From positions 26,229,221 through 26,293,220 of the forward strand of contig OW203986.1 in NCBI GenBank assembly GCA_934047225.1: DNA of 64,000 bases, given 5' to 3'. Numbering within the stretch: the stretch's first letter is position 1; each line of letters begins with the position of its first letter. The translations under genes were made by a program, and so were the position numbers. The notes beneath the pieces are model-generated. The model ran no database searches. It had not been told where the DNA came from and worked only from the letters and a program-made list of their open reading frames with translations. The stretch comes from Ypsolopha sequella (lineage: Eukaryota; Arthropoda; Insecta; Lepidoptera; Ypsolophidae). Below are positions 62,847 to 64,000 of the stretch, piece after piece.

Positions 62847-63166
62847 TATATCTGTTCTTGAACTTTTGTACAACGCCATTTTATAAATAAAAAGACAACG
62901 AAACAAAACATAAAGTACTCTTGAGCTTAGTTTACAAGGGTAGATTAAGTGGTAAAGTACCAGGAATAATTGGTTATTTAATGTTTGGCACCTTAGTAAA
63001 AATTGCTCATATACACATGAGATCGTTGGGATGAACAAATCCTATATATATGAAATATATGAAAGAGCTTCTTAAGTTAGCTTCTGGTTAATTCGTCCAA
63101 GGTCAGCTTGAACGAAAGTCTTCTAATTAGTCAAAATGTTGCCTTGTCCGACTGAAAGGACCTCAC

Positions 63167-63388
63167 CTTATAATTATGAGTAGGTCGGTTAGGAATGGAC
63201 ACATTGGGATTGGAGATGTGGCTGCGCTCCTGGTTTTGGCTGACGTCCAACACCGACTTGAGTAGGTCCACCTTGGAGGAGGAGCCACGTGAGGGCTTCT
63301 GGTTGGAGATTTCGATGTTGCTGCAGCGGCGGCGACTGTTGCTGCCGCTGCGGCTACGGCAGAGCTCGTTTATGTCGCCTTGGGACAG
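63167..63388 (-). CDS. Internal coding exon of the same unidentified protein
   Basis: On the - strand the exon lies between an acceptor ATCTTCTAG and a donor AAG/GTGAGG, and holds 74 complete codons (phase 0 at both ends). The translation starts LSQGDINELCRSRSGSNSR and continues with RRRCSNIEISNQKPSRGSSS, KVDLLKSVLDVSQNQ and PTHNYK. It is rich in Ser, Arg and Asn and looks intrinsically disordered, like a regulatory tail. Codon third positions are GC-rich compared with the flanks, as in the lipocalin exons, which supports real coding. The next exon is 61492-61256. Upstream exons must lie beyond 64000. The family is not recognised. Confidence 0.75.
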
Positions 63389-64000
63389 CTAGAAGATAGG
63401 AAAAAATACATACCGCGTGTACATAATATCTTTTTTCAAAAATATGTTGTAATGTTATCATTTCATACCGTAAAGACAAGCCAGTAAGTACTTCATCCTA
63501 GAGAGCTATTTCAAGTCTCCAGTAAGTGTCCCAATAAGTTTCCAGTTATTATTTCGATGTTTCCAGTAAATTCGTATGAAAATCCATTACATTATACCAT
63601 ATATTTATTTTTTTAAACTAACCGTGTCTATGTTTTAGGAGACTAAGGAGTTTAGTGATCATATGGTTTTAAGCGGCCAGTTTAAAAAGAAAAATAAAAT
63701 GAATTGCAATTTCGTCTTCAGAATGTAGAGATGTTGCTTTATTTTATAATTGCAATAATAATGGTTAATTTTGTTGATTTTATATATTTAAAACCATTAA
63801 ACACTTAAAATTAAATTAACTATATGCACCAATCCTGCTGTCAATGTAAGGCGGACGTCGTCCGACGATCAAGCCTACACTAACATCCCAGTTTGAGAAA
63901 AAAAAAAACGTGTCGCTTTTTCGTTGTGAAAAAAATATCATCTTGAATCGAATTTTCCGCCTACAAGTGGTCGACTCGAAACGAATCTTTTTTTGTTTTC
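63389..64000 (-). other. Intron of the - strand gene, to the window edge
   Basis: AT-rich, nothing coding. GGCGGACGTCGTCCGACGAT near 63851 resembles the foldback at 57926-58188 and may be a remnant. Confidence 0.4.

Overview
The window looks like genomic DNA from a moth or butterfly (Lepidoptera). It is AT-rich and has no compact or operon-like gene arrangement. Most recognisable sequence is transposon-derived: a BEL/Pao LTR element, jockey/CR1-type and RTE-type LINE pieces, a Tc1-like element, hAT-type and TTAA-flanked inverted-repeat elements, tRNA-headed SINEs, and Helitron ends with the GCCCGCGGCTTCGCCCGC hairpin and CTAGT terminus. The assignment rests on family character, not on a database search.

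Two host genes are supported. A four-exon lipocalin gene of the apolipoprotein D type lies on the + strand at 44646-55766. Its coding exons join in frame, with GT/AG splice sites, into a 210-residue secreted protein. Its first coding intron (7.5 kb) is packed with LINE fragments, palindromes and a dead Tc1-like transposon. On the - strand, two phase-0 exons (63388-63167 and 61492-61256) encode the C-terminal tail of an unidentified protein with a PPxY motif; its upstream exons lie beyond the window.

Layout: 1-8.6 kb is old repeats (Helitron helicase remnant, RTE-type LINE piece, hAT element with a LINE tail inside). At 8660-8751 there is a possible non-coding first exon with an initiator and a splice donor. 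From 9 to 20 kb there are many short inverted-repeat elements and SINEs, some nested. At 20.55-24.4 kb lies a long LINE with an intact endonuclease-reverse transcriptase frame on the - strand. From 24.4 to 25.6 kb there is a nested stack in which both inserted retroposons keep perfect 13-bp target duplications. From 26 to 37 kb there are TTAA-flanked elements, SINEs, and a 1.7-kb element with about 450-bp inverted arms. At 37.6-44.5 kb lies a full-length BEL/Pao element with apparently identical LTRs, an open polyprotein frame and a 5-bp target duplication. It ends only about 180 bp upstream of the lipocalin start codon. After the lipocalin gene, 55.8-60.8 kb holds foldback elements and SINEs, followed by the - strand gene.

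No prokaryotic features, CRISPR array, rRNA or convincing functional tRNA gene was seen. The most interesting points are the young BEL element beside the lipocalin gene, the palindromic tRNA-bearing retroposon family, and the several empty/filled insertion-site comparisons available inside this single window.
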